This document shows, in pieces, positions 40,301 through 48,933 of a stretch of 64,000 nt of DNA. The DNA comes from Lacticaseibacillus yichunensis (GTDB lineage: Bacteria > Bacillota > Bacilli > Lactobacillales > Lactobacillaceae). The stretch is from NCBI RefSeq assembly GCF_003946405.1, contig NZ_RHOG01000001.1, forward strand, positions 62,001 to 126,000, written 5' to 3'. The notes below the pieces were generated by a model. That model searched no databases. It saw only the letters and a program-made list of their open reading frames with translations, and had not been told where the DNA came from. The translations under genes were made by a program, and so were the position numbers. Each line of letters opens with the position of its first letter. Positions within the stretch are counted from its first letter, which is position 1.

Positions 40301-41560
40301 CTACGCCTTGGCACTATTTTCCGCAAAATACTGCTTATACCGCACCGCATAGTTGTGCCACATATAGCGCAACAGCAGCCACCGCTTGGGCGACATATCA
40401 TGCTTGTAAAAAACAGTCGTGCCGGACTGGCCTTTCGCAAGCAGCGCCAGCGCTTCGTCTTTGGCTGGATTTTCAGCCGCGTACTTTTTGAAAACAGATT
40501 TGCCAACACCCAGCCAGAGTTGGCGCTTAGCCGCATCCTCATTGGCGAAAACAGTCGGCTGATCGGCCAGGGTGCCAGCGATATAATCCTGCACCGGCCA
40601 CGCCGCCAGATTGTAGCCATTCAGCGTCACGTAAAATGAGCTACGGCCCTGGCGAATATTGATCTCAAACAGCTTGAAGGTCTTGTCACGGCGGTCATAC
40701 TTCAGATCAAAGTTGGCAAACCCAGTGAATTGAATGGCTTCAAGAAACGTCTTCAGCTGGTCGTAAAGCGCCTGATCAAATTCCGGCAAGATTGCGACGT
40801 AATTGCCGATCGCATAAGGCGTCGGGTCTTGCAGCAGTGGATGGCCCAAGCACATCATTTTCACATGATGGTATTGGTCAACATAGGCATTCACGACGCG
40901 GTCATTACTGTCATCGCCCGGAATGAAGTCCTGCAAAATTAGATCCGACGTGTACCCATTGTCGTAGATCTTGCCGATGATCGTGTTCAGCTCGACCTGC
41001 GAGTGAATCGTGAACGCCTTTTTGCGGCCCTCAAAATGGATGTTTAGCCATTCGACCGAGTTCGCCGGCTTGAGGGCCAGCGGAAACGCAAACGGCGCGG
41101 TGACAGGCACCTTGCTATCATACATCGCCTGGGTCACGATCATCGTGTCCGGATATGGCAGATGATATTGATCACAGACCTTATAAAAATTCTCTTTATT
41201 ATTCAACTGCCGAAGCAGGTCATAATCGACATACGGACAGATGAACGTCTTGCTCAACTCATCCTTATGCTTGGAGACCAGCTCGGCATAAGTATCCCCG
41301 CATGCGATCAGGAGCTTTGGCCCAGGCACGGCGGCATACTGATCCACCAACTTGCGCATCGCGTCAATGAAAAATGGATCCGCATCGAAATGCTCGATCA
41401 GATGCACATCGACGATTTTGGAAAAACGCGTGGGCGCCAGCTGTTCACGGGCATAAATGGCCACCGGCTTACCGGTCAATTCATGAAAAGACCGCGCCAT
41501 GCCATAAACATTCATATCACTGCCCAACAGGATCGGGGTAAAAGCGGGTAATTCAGTCAT
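40301..41560 (-). CDS. asl: D-aspartate ligase (peptidoglycan cross-bridge, ATP-grasp)
   Basis: A 419-aa cytosolic ATP-grasp ligase that adds D-aspartate to the lysine side chain of the peptidoglycan precursor, making the D-Asp/D-Asn bridge of enterococci and lactobacilli. The N-terminus FTPILLGSDMNVYGMARSFHE and QLAPTRFSKIVDV matches the enterococcal Asl pattern. The ATP-grasp part shows PFAFPLALKPANSVEWLNIHF, LILQDFIPGDDSNDRVVNAY and FANFDLKYDRRDKTFKLFEINIRQGRSSFYV. AAGGAGAG lies ten bases before the ATG. TATAAT at 41601-41606 on the minus strand is its probable -10, only a few bases from repeat copy B1. Aspartate racemase and the amidating enzyme are not in the window. Confidence 0.9.
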   Translation of the reverse strand: MTELPAFTPILLGSDMNVYGMARSFHELTGKPVAIYAREQLAPTRFSKIVDVHLIEHFDADPFFIDAMRKLVDQYAAVPGPKLLIACGDTYAELVSKHKDELSKTFICPYVDYDLLRQLNNKENFYKVCDQYHLPYPDTMIVTQAMYDSKVPVTAPFAFPLALKPANSVEWLNIHFEGRKKAFTIHSQVELNTIIGKIYDNGYTSDLILQDFIPGDDSNDRVVNAYVDQYHHVKMMCLGHPLLQDPTPYAIGNYVAILPEFDQALYDQLKTFLEAIQFTGFANFDLKYDRRDKTFKLFEINIRQGRSSFYVTLNGYNLAAWPVQDYIAGTLADQPTVFANEDAAKRQLWLGVGKSVFKKYAAENPAKDEALALLAKGQSGTTVFYKHDMSPKRWLLLRYMWHNYAVRYKQYFAENSAKA

Positions 41561-41610
41561 TAATAAATCTCTCCTTAAGCAAAACAAAAGCCGTCAAAGC
41601 ATTATAACAC

Positions 41611-41733
41611 AGGGTGCGAAGGCCCGCGGGATGGCGGGACAGCTAACTTGGCTCATGCGATTGATGGCGCACTTGGCCATCGAGCGCAGGAGACAGTTAG
41701 ATGTTCCCGCCATGCGGGCCTGAGCCCAACTAC
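41611..41733 (+). repeat. Structured repeat, copy B1
   Basis: 123 nt. Outer stem GCCCGC/GCGGGC and ATGGCGGGA/TCCCGCCAT; middle stem CTAACT/AGTTAG; apical stem TTGATGGC/GCCATCGA. It ends GAGCCCAACTAC and touches B2 directly. Confidence 0.85.
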
Positions 41734-41855
41734 AGGGTGCGAAGCCGAGCGTCTAGGGGTGGGCAGCTAGCTTGGCTCGGGTGCTTGAGGCGGGCTTCGC
41801 CTCGAGTGCACGAGTCAGCTAGAAGTCCCACCCCTGCTCGGCTGAGCCCAACTAC
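41734..41855 (+). repeat. Structured repeat, copy B2
   Basis: 122 nt, in tandem with B1. It keeps the 5' motif AGGGTGCGAAG, the CAGCTA box, the conserved GCTTG...CGAGTG around the apical loop, and the end GAGCCCAACTAC. Every stem differs in sequence from B1 yet still pairs: outer CCGAGC/GCTCGG and AGGGGTGGG/CCCACCCCT, middle CTAGCT/AGCTAG, apical GAGGCG/CGCCTC. Compensatory change in nested stems is the main evidence that the fold itself is maintained. Confidence 0.88.
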
Positions 41856-41940
41856 AGGGTGAGAAGCGGGGCGCTTAGGGGCGGGACAGCTAACTTGGCT
41901 CATGCAATCGATAGGTACTTCGCAAAAGCTCTTTTGCGAA
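41856..41940 (+). repeat. Structured repeat, copy B3 (truncated)
   Basis: Begins AGGGTGAGAAGCGGGGCGC and keeps GACAGCTAACTTGGCTCATGC, then diverges into a separate palindrome TTCGCAAAAG-CT-CTTTTGCGAA (41919-41940). The closing arms are missing. Confidence 0.75.
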
Positions 41941-42070
41941 ATGCAGTCATTCTGCACCCAAAATCCGTCCTAACGCAGGCAGTGCAGAAACACCCCATTT
42001 TCTCATGTTACAAATTCTTTACAGCGTCCACTCTAACACCCTGACGCCAGCGGTTCAATCTTTGCGTAAG

Positions 42071-42103
42071 AAAAAACCGGCGTCGCGCACTTGCGGACCC
42101 GGT
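42071..42103 (-). terminator. Terminator of the MdtG-like MFS gene
   Basis: ACCGG / CCGGT stem with a GC-rich inner part, then six T on the minus strand, reaching into the stop codon. From 41941 to here I see no gene. Confidence 0.75.
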
Positions 42104-43332
42104 CAATTTGCTTTTTTCGCCTCATCTTTTATTAATTCTGGCGCGCCAAATCTGAGCAATAATAAGTTCACCAGAAGCATCACAGCGGTCGCGATAAACA
42201 CTGCATTGTAGTCCAGCCACCCAGCGAGCAAGCCCCCGAAAAAGGCACCGAACATACTGCCGAGGGCCTGGAAACTCTGATTCCAGGAAAAGATCGTGCT
42301 GGTGGCATCCACCGGCGCATTTTTCGTCAACAAGGTCTGAATGGTCGGAAACAGTCCTGCATCGGAGACCCCAACCAATAAGCGCAACACGCCAAGGCCG
42401 ATCACACTGCCGATGAACCCCTGGGGCAAATAGACGAGCACCGCGAAGAGATAACAGCCCATCAAAACGCGGCCAGACCCGCGGCGGTCCCCATAACGGC
42501 CAAGCCGCGGCGCCGCCAGGATGTTCGAGAGGCCAGGCAAGGCCGCAATCACGCCTGCCACGACGGTGATCGCGCCTTGTCCATGCATCAGCTCTTGAAT
42601 GTACAGGCTGATGATCGGGTAAATGGAGGAATTTCCCATCTGCACCACCATCGTCGAGAGCAACAGAATCACGATCAATTTCGGGTCGGCCAGGCGCCGC
42701 AACAACCCTGGCTGATTTTTCTGCTTAGCCGGATCGACTCGCACAAAGGATTCCTGAACCAATAACCCGGACATCAGCGCGACCACCATCAACAGGCCCG
42801 TCGTGATAAAAAATGTCATCCGAATTGAAAAGGCCTGCGCCAATAGCCCGCCAATCACCGGGCCAAGCAGCGTGCCCGACACCGAGCCCGTGACCAAGGT
42901 GCCCAGCGCCGCCCCGGAGTGCTCACGCGGTGTCTGTGAGGCGACCAGCGCTTGGGCGTTTGGAATGTACCCATCGAAAATGCCTTCCACGATGCGCGCG
43001 CCAAGCAGTGCCCAAACATTCGTACACAGCGCCATCAATAAGGTCGCAAAGCCGATGCCCAGACTTGCCCGCACCAGCATCACTTTGCGCCCCGTGCGAT
43101 CCGCCAGCCTACCCCAAAGCGGCGACACGATTGCCGTCACTAGGTACGCCACCGCGTAGATAATGCCGCTCCACAAGCTGAGTTGCGACTTGGAAAAATC
43201 GCCCATCTGGCTGACAAACAGCGACAAGAATGGCGACATCTCGGAAAATGCCATGCCAGCCACAAACGTACAGAACCAGAGGACCGACAAATTACGCCGC
43301 CAGGGTCCCTTTTCCCGCATCGCATCATCCAC
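42103..43332 (-). CDS. MFS transporter (MdtG-like multidrug exporter)
   Basis: A 409-aa 12-helix major facilitator. Motif A is GRLADRTGRKVMLVRAS (about 74-90), followed by GARIVEGIFDGYIPNAQALVASQTP (motif B region) and GTLVTGSVSGTLLGPVIGGLLAQAF (motif C). The C-terminal half repeats the fold with APRLGRYGDRRGSGRVLMG. This matches drug:H+ antiporters related to MdtG/PmrA. The best start is GTG at 43332, eight bases after GGAGG; an ATG four codons later is too far from the site. Single gene, substrate unknown. Confidence 0.88.
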   Translation of the reverse strand: MDDAMREKGPWRRNLSVLWFCTFVAGMAFSEMSPFLSLFVSQMGDFSKSQLSLWSGIIYAVAYLVTAIVSPLWGRLADRTGRKVMLVRASLGIGFATLLMALCTNVWALLGARIVEGIFDGYIPNAQALVASQTPREHSGAALGTLVTGSVSGTLLGPVIGGLLAQAFSIRMTFFITTGLLMVVALMSGLLVQESFVRVDPAKQKNQPGLLRRLADPKLIVILLLSTMVVQMGNSSIYPIISLYIQELMHGQGAITVVAGVIAALPGLSNILAAPRLGRYGDRRGSGRVLMGCYLFAVLVYLPQGFIGSVIGLGVLRLLVGVSDAGLFPTIQTLLTKNAPVDATSTIFSWNQSFQALGSMFGAFFGGLLAGWLDYNAVFIATAVMLLVNLLLLRFGAPELIKDEAKKAN

Positions 43333-43461
43333 GCCGACCGCCTCCAACAAAATAAACTAGTGGCAAGTATGACACAGCGTGCGCCACATTTGAATGGCTA
43401 CCTGCCCTGAGTGAACAAAAAAGTCGATGCCTGAAAGGCGACATCGACTAATATGACCAAC

Positions 43462-44016
43462 TTATTTTTTATTGGGCCGTTGCCACTTTGGCTTGGGGGC
43501 TTCCAAACTCTTGCGCATTTTTTCCAGCCGGTCGAGCTGTTCACCGCGCCAAGGCGTGTTGCGCGGGGCCTCGCGCATGATGAACGGATCGGTGCCCTTC
43601 GTGAATTCGCGGTGCGAGCGCTGCACCTCCTGCAAAAATTCGCGGGAGGAAATCCGTAACGCCCCGCGGGAAAAGACGGTCCACTGCTCGGCTTGATCGG
43701 ACGTGACCACCGTCAGCTGCACCAGCGGCGTGTTCAGCTGGTCTGCAAGCCGCTCAATGTAGCTATCGGCCGTTTCATCCTGCGGGGTGAAAACGACTTG
43801 CAAGTCCCATTTATCATAGCGCTGGCCGATGCCTGGCACATACATCGCATCGAAAACGACCAGCATCTCGGCATTTTCATGGCTCCGGTATTCAGCCAAA
43901 ATATCCAGCAGGCGATCGCGCGCGGCATCAAAGTGACCGGTCGCCTTGAGCTTCGCCAACTCCGGCCAATTACCGATCACATTATAGGCATCGACGATCG
44001 TCAGATGCCGCCGCAT
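43462..44016 (-). CDS. rae1: NYN-domain ribosome-associated endoribonuclease (YacP/Rae1)
   Basis: A 184-aa PIN-like (NYN) nuclease that in Bacillus cuts mRNA inside the ribosomal A site. The acidic active-site residues lie in TIVDAYNVIGNWPEL (D9 region), MLVVFDAMYVPG (D55), DETADSYIERLA (D81) and VVTSDQAEQ. The basic C-terminal tail KPKWQRPNKK fits RNA binding. Its ATG shares one base with the rlmB stop codon (TAATG). Last gene of the cysS-mrnC-rlmB-rae1 unit, the same order as in Bacillus. Confidence 0.93.
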   Translation of the reverse strand: MRRHLTIVDAYNVIGNWPELAKLKATGHFDAARDRLLDILAEYRSHENAEMLVVFDAMYVPGIGQRYDKWDLQVVFTPQDETADSYIERLADQLNTPLVQLTVVTSDQAEQWTVFSRGALRISSREFLQEVQRSHREFTKGTDPFIMREAPRNTPWRGEQLDRLEKMRKSLEAPKPKWQRPNKK

Positions 44017-44990
44017 TAGTGGCCTCCCTGGCGACTAGTGAACGCCTGATACATCAAAATGCCGGCTGCGACGCTGGCGTTGAGGCTCTGCACATGGCCG
44101 ACCATCGGAATCGTCAAGGTCTGATCCATCAATTTCGCCACGCCTGGGCTGATGCCCTTGCCCTCGTTGCCGATCACCAGCGCCACCTTGCCCTGCGCGG
44201 ACCACTGGCGGAAATCCTGGCCATCCATCGCCGTGCCAAAGATCCACAGTCCGCGGTCCTTCAGCGTCTTGATTGTCTGCGCCAAATTCGTGACGCGGGC
44301 GACCGGCACATGCTCGATCGCGCCGGTCGACACCTTTGCCACCGTGCTGGTCAGACCAACCGCCCGATGCTTGGGAATGATCACACCATCGACGCCGATC
44401 GCATCCGCCGTCCGCAGAATCGACCCCAGGTTATGCGGATCCTCAAGATTGTCAAGAATGAGGAAAAATGGCTCGTGGCCGGCTTCTTCCGCATGCGCAA
44501 ACAGGTCATCTAGACTCGCGTATGCATACGGCGTCATGGCGACCATCACGCCCTGGTGATTACCACCATCTGACAAAAGATCCAGCTTGGTCTTTGGCAC
44601 CTCGGCCACAAGGATCTTTTTGCTGCGGGCTAGGCCGACCAGTGTGTTGATCGCCTCACCGCCCAGTTTTGTCTGAACGAAAAATTTGTTGATGGTCTGG
44701 CTGCTGCCATTTTTCAAGGCTGCTTCAACGGCGTGCCGGCCAAAAACAAACTCACTCGCATCTTCATCCGTATCCTCTGGCTGCCCAGGGGTTGACTGAA
44801 CATTGGCGACCTTGCCGGGACGGCGGCCGCGCCGGGCATCGTTAGGCCGACCGCCCTTGCCTGTGGCGTCAGACCGCTGGCCGCCTCGCGCCTCACTGAA
44901 CCGGCCGCCTGCTTGCTGATTACCGCGGGCTGACGTCGGCCGTCCGCTTCGGTCACGATCATTATTCTTCGGTGTGTTTGGCTTTGCCAT
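44016..44990 (-). CDS. rlmB: 23S rRNA 2'-O-methyltransferase RlmB (SpoU family)
   Basis: A 324-aa SPOUT methyltransferase predicted to methylate G2251 of 23S rRNA in the peptidyl-transferase P loop. An 80-residue basic, glycine- and arginine-rich N-terminal extension ([19 protein letters not shown] and more) precedes the substrate-binding domain [13 protein letters not shown]. The knotted catalytic domain has [22 protein letters not shown] (motif 1), [16 protein letters not shown] (motif 2) and [22 protein letters not shown] (motif 3). It overlaps mrnC by 29 nt and rae1 by one base. The start follows GGGGGAGACTGGGC. Confidence 0.95.
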   Translation of the reverse strand: MAKPNTPKNNDRDRSGRPTSARGNQQAGGRFSEARGGQRSDATGKGGRPNDARRGRRPGKVANVQSTPGQPEDTDEDASEFVFGRHAVEAALKNGSSQTINKFFVQTKLGGEAINTLVGLARSKKILVAEVPKTKLDLLSDGGNHQGVMVAMTPYAYASLDDLFAHAEEAGHEPFFLILDNLEDPHNLGSILRTADAIGVDGVIIPKHRAVGLTSTVAKVSTGAIEHVPVARVTNLAQTIKTLKDRGLWIFGTAMDGQDFRQWSAQGKVALVIGNEGKGISPGVAKLMDQTLTIPMVGHVQSLNASVAAGILMYQAFTSRQGGH

Positions 44991-45399
44991 GCCCAGTCTC
45001 CCCCTTTTCAACATACGCGATGCACCAGGTCGCCAAGTCGTCGATGCGCGCGGTGTTACCCGTCAGCTTCAGATAGCCGAACAGCGCCTCAAAGCCTGTC
45101 GAGATGCGGTACGTCACCACATCCGTGTGCTTGGCGTGCGTGTAGCTCTTCGCATTGCGCCCACGCTTAAAATAGTCCAGTTCATCCGTCGTCAACAAAT
45201 CCGCTTCCGTCATGCCCTCGATCAATGCCGCTTGGGCCTTGGCCGATACAAAGCTCTTCGCCGCTTTTTGCAGCTGCGCCGGTCGGGTCAATCCCCGGGC
45301 CAGCAGGTGCTCGCGAATGTACACTTCATACACCGCATCCCCAAGATAGGCCAGCGCGATGCCATTGACTTGCTGCGGATCTGTTTTCTCATTCGTCAT
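44962..45399 (-). CDS. mrnC: Mini-ribonuclease 3 (23S rRNA maturation)
   Basis: Mini-III (145 aa) is an RNase III catalytic domain without dsRNA-binding domain. It trims the 23S rRNA precursor ends. The motif [21 protein letters not shown] (about 13-33) contains the catalytic aspartate, and [14 protein letters not shown] near 74 and [14 protein letters not shown] near 103 are the second acidic half. It overlaps the end of cysS by 11 nt, and its GAGGTGG ribosome site lies within the cysS tail. It overlaps rlmB by 29 nt, so three genes are tightly coupled. Confidence 0.95.
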   Translation of the reverse strand: MTNEKTDPQQVNGIALAYLGDAVYEVYIREHLLARGLTRPAQLQKAAKSFVSAKAQAALIEGMTEADLLTTDELDYFKRGRNAKSYTHAKHTDVVTYRISTGFEALFGYLKLTGNTARIDDLATWCIAYVEKGETGHGKAKHTEE

Positions 45400-46804
45400 C
45401 GCGGTGCCACCTCGTTCCCTGCGCTGTGTCTTCCAAAATAATGTGCTTGCTGGCCAGCTCGTCGCGAATCTGATCGCTCAGGGCAAAATCCTTGGCCGCC
45501 CGCGCCGCATTGCGCTGCGCGATCAACGATTCGATATCCGCATCTAGCAGCTGGTCCGCTGCCTTCAACACCACGCCAAAGATTGCGAGCCAGCGCGCCT
45601 GCTTTGCGAGCAGCGCCTGAATCCCGCCGGCAAAAACCGTTTCAGCCGCGGCATACGTATTCATCTGCTTCATCAATTCATAAACGACCGCGAGTCCATT
45701 TTGAACATTAAAATCATCATCCATCGCGGCCACAAAGCGGGCTTGTAAATCATCAAGTGCGGCATCGATCGCCGGATCATCGCCGGCCTGCGCGTCCTTC
45801 AGGCGATAAGTCAAATTATCATGCGCCGTTTGAAGCCGCTCCAGCACACGCTTGGCCTCATCGAGTCCAGCCTGCGAGTACCGAATCGGCCGGCGGTACT
45901 GGGTACCCACCATCAAGAGGCGGAGCACCTGGGGATCGACCGTCTTCAGCAGGTCATGGACCATCACGAAGTTGCCGAGGCTCTTGCTCATTTTTTCATC
46001 GTCTTCGCCGACCGTCACAAACCCGTTGTGCATCCACACGTTGACGAATCGCTTGCCCGTTTCCGCTTCGCTTTGCGCGATCTCGTTTTCGTGATGCGGG
46101 AACTCGAGGTCCTGGCCGCCGCCATGAATATCCAGCGTGTCGCCAAGCAGCGTCGTACTCATCACCGAGCATTCAATGTGCCAGCCAGGCCGTCCCTGCC
46201 CCCAAGGCGAAGGCCAAGAGATCTCGCCAGGCTTCGCGTTCTTCCACAAGGCAAAATCGATTGGATCCTCCTTGCGCGCCGTTTCCGCCGCATCGACGTG
46301 TTGGCTGGCGCCTAGTTCCAGCTCATCCACATTTTTGTTGGACAACTCGCCGTAATGCTTGAATTTCCGGGCCCGGTAATAAACATCCCCGTCCGCCTCG
46401 TATGCGTAACCCTTTTTGATCAGATCCGCGACAAACGCAACAATCTCCGGAATCATCTGTGACGCCCGCGGATGTGCCGACGCCGGTTCAATGTTCAGCG
46501 CCGCCGTGTCGGCCATGTACGCATCAATGAAGCGTTGCGCCAACTCAAGCGGGGCCTCACCTGTTTCCTTGGCCGCATTAATGATCTTGTCATCGACATC
46601 CGTGAAGTTAGAGACATAAGTCACCTTATAACCCTGGTCTTCAAGATAACGGCGCACCGTGTCAAACGCGATGGCCGACCGCGCGTTGCCGATATGAATA
46701 TAATTGTAGACAGTGGGGCCACAGACATACATATGCACCTCACCGGGAACCAACGGCTTGAACGGTTCCTTGGTCCGTGTCAATGTGTTATAGATCTCAA
46801 GCAT
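45389..46804 (-). CDS. cysS: Cysteinyl-tRNA synthetase
   Basis: A class Ia synthetase (471 aa) that charges tRNA-Cys. The HIGH motif is [14 protein letters not shown] (about 36-49) with zinc ligand C28 in YVCGPTVYN. The other zinc ligands lie in WHIECSVMS and [22 protein letters not shown] (about 263-271) is the KMSKS loop. The C-terminal DALR and tail regions are intact. The ATG used is probably the third in an ATG-ATG-GGG-ATG cluster, nine bases after AAAGG. Upstream, TATAAT and TATGAT hexamers suggest a promoter after recQ; no T-box leader is present there. Confidence 0.97.
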   Translation of the reverse strand: MLEIYNTLTRTKEPFKPLVPGEVHMYVCGPTVYNYIHIGNARSAIAFDTVRRYLEDQGYKVTYVSNFTDVDDKIINAAKETGEAPLELAQRFIDAYMADTAALNIEPASAHPRASQMIPEIVAFVADLIKKGYAYEADGDVYYRARKFKHYGELSNKNVDELELGASQHVDAAETARKEDPIDFALWKNAKPGEISWPSPWGQGRPGWHIECSVMSTTLLGDTLDIHGGGQDLEFPHHENEIAQSEAETGKRFVNVWMHNGFVTVGEDDEKMSKSLGNFVMVHDLLKTVDPQVLRLLMVGTQYRRPIRYSQAGLDEAKRVLERLQTAHDNLTYRLKDAQAGDDPAIDAALDDLQARFVAAMDDDFNVQNGLAVVYELMKQMNTYAAAETVFAGGIQALLAKQARWLAIFGVVLKAADQLLDADIESLIAQRNAARAAKDFALSDQIRDELASKHIILEDTAQGTRWHRDDE

Positions 46805-46892
46805 CCCCATCATCCTTTCTGTGTGCTATCAGTTGTATCATACCCGAATTCCGGGCGAAAAAACATGAGGCGTGTCCCCATTATAATAGAAG

Positions 46893-46932
46893 AAAAAAGC
46901 CAAGGCCGCGGCTGATCGCCCAGCCGCCTGCC
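46893..46932 (-). terminator. Terminator between recQ and cysS
   Basis: On the minus strand GCGGCTG / CAGCCGC, then GGCCTTGGC and six T. The second short AGCC/GGCT stem sits directly at the T-run. Confidence 0.6.
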
Positions 46933-46967
46933 CCGCTGCGTCAGATTTTCTGCATCAAACCCGTCGC

Positions 46968-48734
46968 TCACGAGGCCACTGCCTCTTGCAGCGCCGTCAA
47001 AAAGATCTCGCCATATCGAGTCAGCTTCGCCTGGCCAATCCCTTTGACCTCTGCCATTTCATCCAGCGTCTGCGGCTGGGCCGTGCAAATGGCCCGCAGC
47101 GTCTTGTCCGAGAAAATGACGAACGGCGGGACGCCTTGCTCTTCCGCCAACTCCCGGCGAACCGCCCGCAGTCTTTGAAACAGGGCATCGTCCACCGGCA
47201 CCGCGGCGCGCGCCTGAATGGCCTGCTTCCGCATCACCTTTTCCTCGCCGCGAAGCACCGCTGCACCGCTGGCCGTCACATGCAAGATCGGGTACTGGCC
47301 GCCCAACGCTTCGAGGTACTCACTGGCCACCAGAAAATCGATGAACTCCGTGATCCGCTTCTGCGGCATGCTGGCCATGATGCCATATGTCGGCAGGTCC
47401 TGCAGATGGAGCTCGCGAATGCGCTGATTAGCCGAGCCGCCCAACACCTGTGCGACCAGCCCCTTGCCAAAACGCTCCCGCATCCTAACCACACAGGACA
47501 GCACCTTTTGCGCATCCGTGGTGACATCCACCGCCTCACGCTGGTCCAAACAATTCGAGCAGCGCTGGCACGGCACGCTTTCCTGGCCAAAGTACGCAAG
47601 GATATACGCCTGCAAGCACTCCCCCGTATTGGCGTATTGATTCATCACCTGGAGTTTTTGATATTCGCGCTGCTTATAATCCTCGTCACCCTCCGATTGA
47701 TCGATGAAGAACCGGCGGATGTGCAGGTCGCCTTGAGAAAAAAGCAGAATCGCCTCACTCGGTAAGCCGTCTCGCCCGGCACGACCAGCCTCTTGGTAAT
47801 AACTTTCCAGGTCCGCTGGCACCTGATCATGAATCACGAACCGGACATTACTTTTATCGATACCCATGCCAAACGCGTTGGTCGCGATCATCACCGGCTT
47901 GCGGTCAAACAGAAAGTCCTCCTGATTTTGACTGCGTTCCTCTTCCGAAAGCCCCGCATGGTATTTCGTCACCGGCAGATGTTTTTTGGTCAAAAGCGCA
48001 TCCAGCCGGTCAACTTCCTTGCGCGTCGCCGCATAGACGATGCCCGACTGATCCGGATTTAGGCGCAGGTAGTCGATCAGAAATTTGTCCTTGTCCTGAT
48101 CCCGCACGACCTGAAAGCTCAGATTCTCTCGAGCAAAGCCGGTGTTGATGCGCCCTTCTGCCGGAATGTCGAGGCGCTCGCAAATATCGTCGGCCACCCG
48201 CTCCGTCGCCGTTGCGGTCAGCGCCACCACAGTCGGGTGACTCGGCAGACTTTTTGCGACCTCCTGCAAGGCGAGGTAACTCGGGCGAAAATCATGGCCC
48301 CATTGCGAGATACAGTGCGCCTCATCGATCGCCAGGACCTGCACATTCAGATCCGCAAGCTCCGCCTGAAAGCCGCTCATTGCCAGGCGCTCCGGCGCAA
48401 CATAAAGCAATTTAACTTCCCCTCGCGCCGCCATTGATAATCGCTCATCAGCATCTTGATAATCCAGCGTTGAATTGATAAAAGTTGCCGGAATATCATT
48501 ATCATTCAGTGCATCAACTTGATCTTTCATCAGGGCGATCAGCGGCGAGACCACCACCGTCAATCCATCCAAAAGCATCGCCGGAATTTGGTAACACAGC
48601 GATTTCCCGCCGCCAGTGGGCATAATGACCAGCGTGTTTTCGCCATGAAGCACACGACTCACCGCCGTGTCTTGGCCGGGCCGAAAACTGTCGTAGCCGA
48701 ATTTTTCCTTTAAGACTGCAAGCGCCGCATCCAT
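46968..48734 (-). CDS. recQ: ATP-dependent DNA helicase RecQ
   Basis: A 3'-5' DNA helicase (588 aa) for recombination repair and replication restart. The helicase core has motif 0 FGYDSFRPGQ, Walker A IMPTGGGKSLCYQ (about 38-50), IDEAHCISQWGHDFRPSY (about 135-152), ALTATAT and YYQEAGRAGRDG. The RQC zinc ligands appear in CLQAYILAYFGQ and PCQRCSNCLDQ. The HRDC domain near the end reads ALFQRLRAVRRELAEEQGVPPFVIFSD. GGAGGG lies seven bases before the ATG; TGGACA-17-TACAAT is its promoter. It interrupts the gltX-cysS order usual in Firmicutes. Confidence 0.95.
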   Translation of the reverse strand: MDAALAVLKEKFGYDSFRPGQDTAVSRVLHGENTLVIMPTGGGKSLCYQIPAMLLDGLTVVVSPLIALMKDQVDALNDNDIPATFINSTLDYQDADERLSMAARGEVKLLYVAPERLAMSGFQAELADLNVQVLAIDEAHCISQWGHDFRPSYLALQEVAKSLPSHPTVVALTATATERVADDICERLDIPAEGRINTGFARENLSFQVVRDQDKDKFLIDYLRLNPDQSGIVYAATRKEVDRLDALLTKKHLPVTKYHAGLSEEERSQNQEDFLFDRKPVMIATNAFGMGIDKSNVRFVIHDQVPADLESYYQEAGRAGRDGLPSEAILLFSQGDLHIRRFFIDQSEGDEDYKQREYQKLQVMNQYANTGECLQAYILAYFGQESVPCQRCSNCLDQREAVDVTTDAQKVLSCVVRMRERFGKGLVAQVLGGSANQRIRELHLQDLPTYGIMASMPQKRITEFIDFLVASEYLEALGGQYPILHVTASGAAVLRGEEKVMRKQAIQARAAVPVDDALFQRLRAVRRELAEEQGVPPFVIFSDKTLRAICTAQPQTLDEMAEVKGIGQAKLTRYGEIFLTALQEAVAS

Positions 48735-48760
48735 GTAACACCCTCCATTCGCTTCTATCA

Positions 48761-48789
48761 ATTGTACGTGTGAAACGAGTCGCTGTCCA
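48761..48789 (-). promoter_or_regulatory. Promoter of recQ
   Basis: On the minus strand TGGACA (48789-48784), 17 nt, TACAAT (48766-48761), 27 nt before the ATG. Confidence 0.65.
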
Positions 48790-48886
48790 TGGAGTAGATT
48801 TCGCAAACAGAAGGGAAAAGACACCGCGGGGTCGGCCACTTGGCGCACGCGGCCGCCGCTGCCCCGGAGTGCCGGCTGCGCCAAAC

Positions 48887-48920
48887 AAAAAAAGGAGCCG
48901 CAGACAAGTGTCCCGGCTCC
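48887..48920 (-). terminator. Terminator of gltX
   Basis: GGAGCCG / CGGCTCC stem and seven T on the minus strand. Confidence 0.92.
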
Positions 48921-48933
48921 CATGATTCAAGTG

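Noticed and set aside
41611-41855. CRISPR array for the tandem repeats at 41.6, 50.5 and 57.1 kb
   Set aside because: Units are about 120 nt, abut each other without unique spacers, and differ mainly in covarying stems. No cas gene is present.
45397-45417. GAGGTGGCACCGCG on the minus strand looks like a T-box core
   Set aside because: It lies inside the cysS 3' end, encodes its last residues (GTRWHRDDE) and doubles as the mrnC ribosome site. No T-box stem I, antiterminator or terminator surrounds it.
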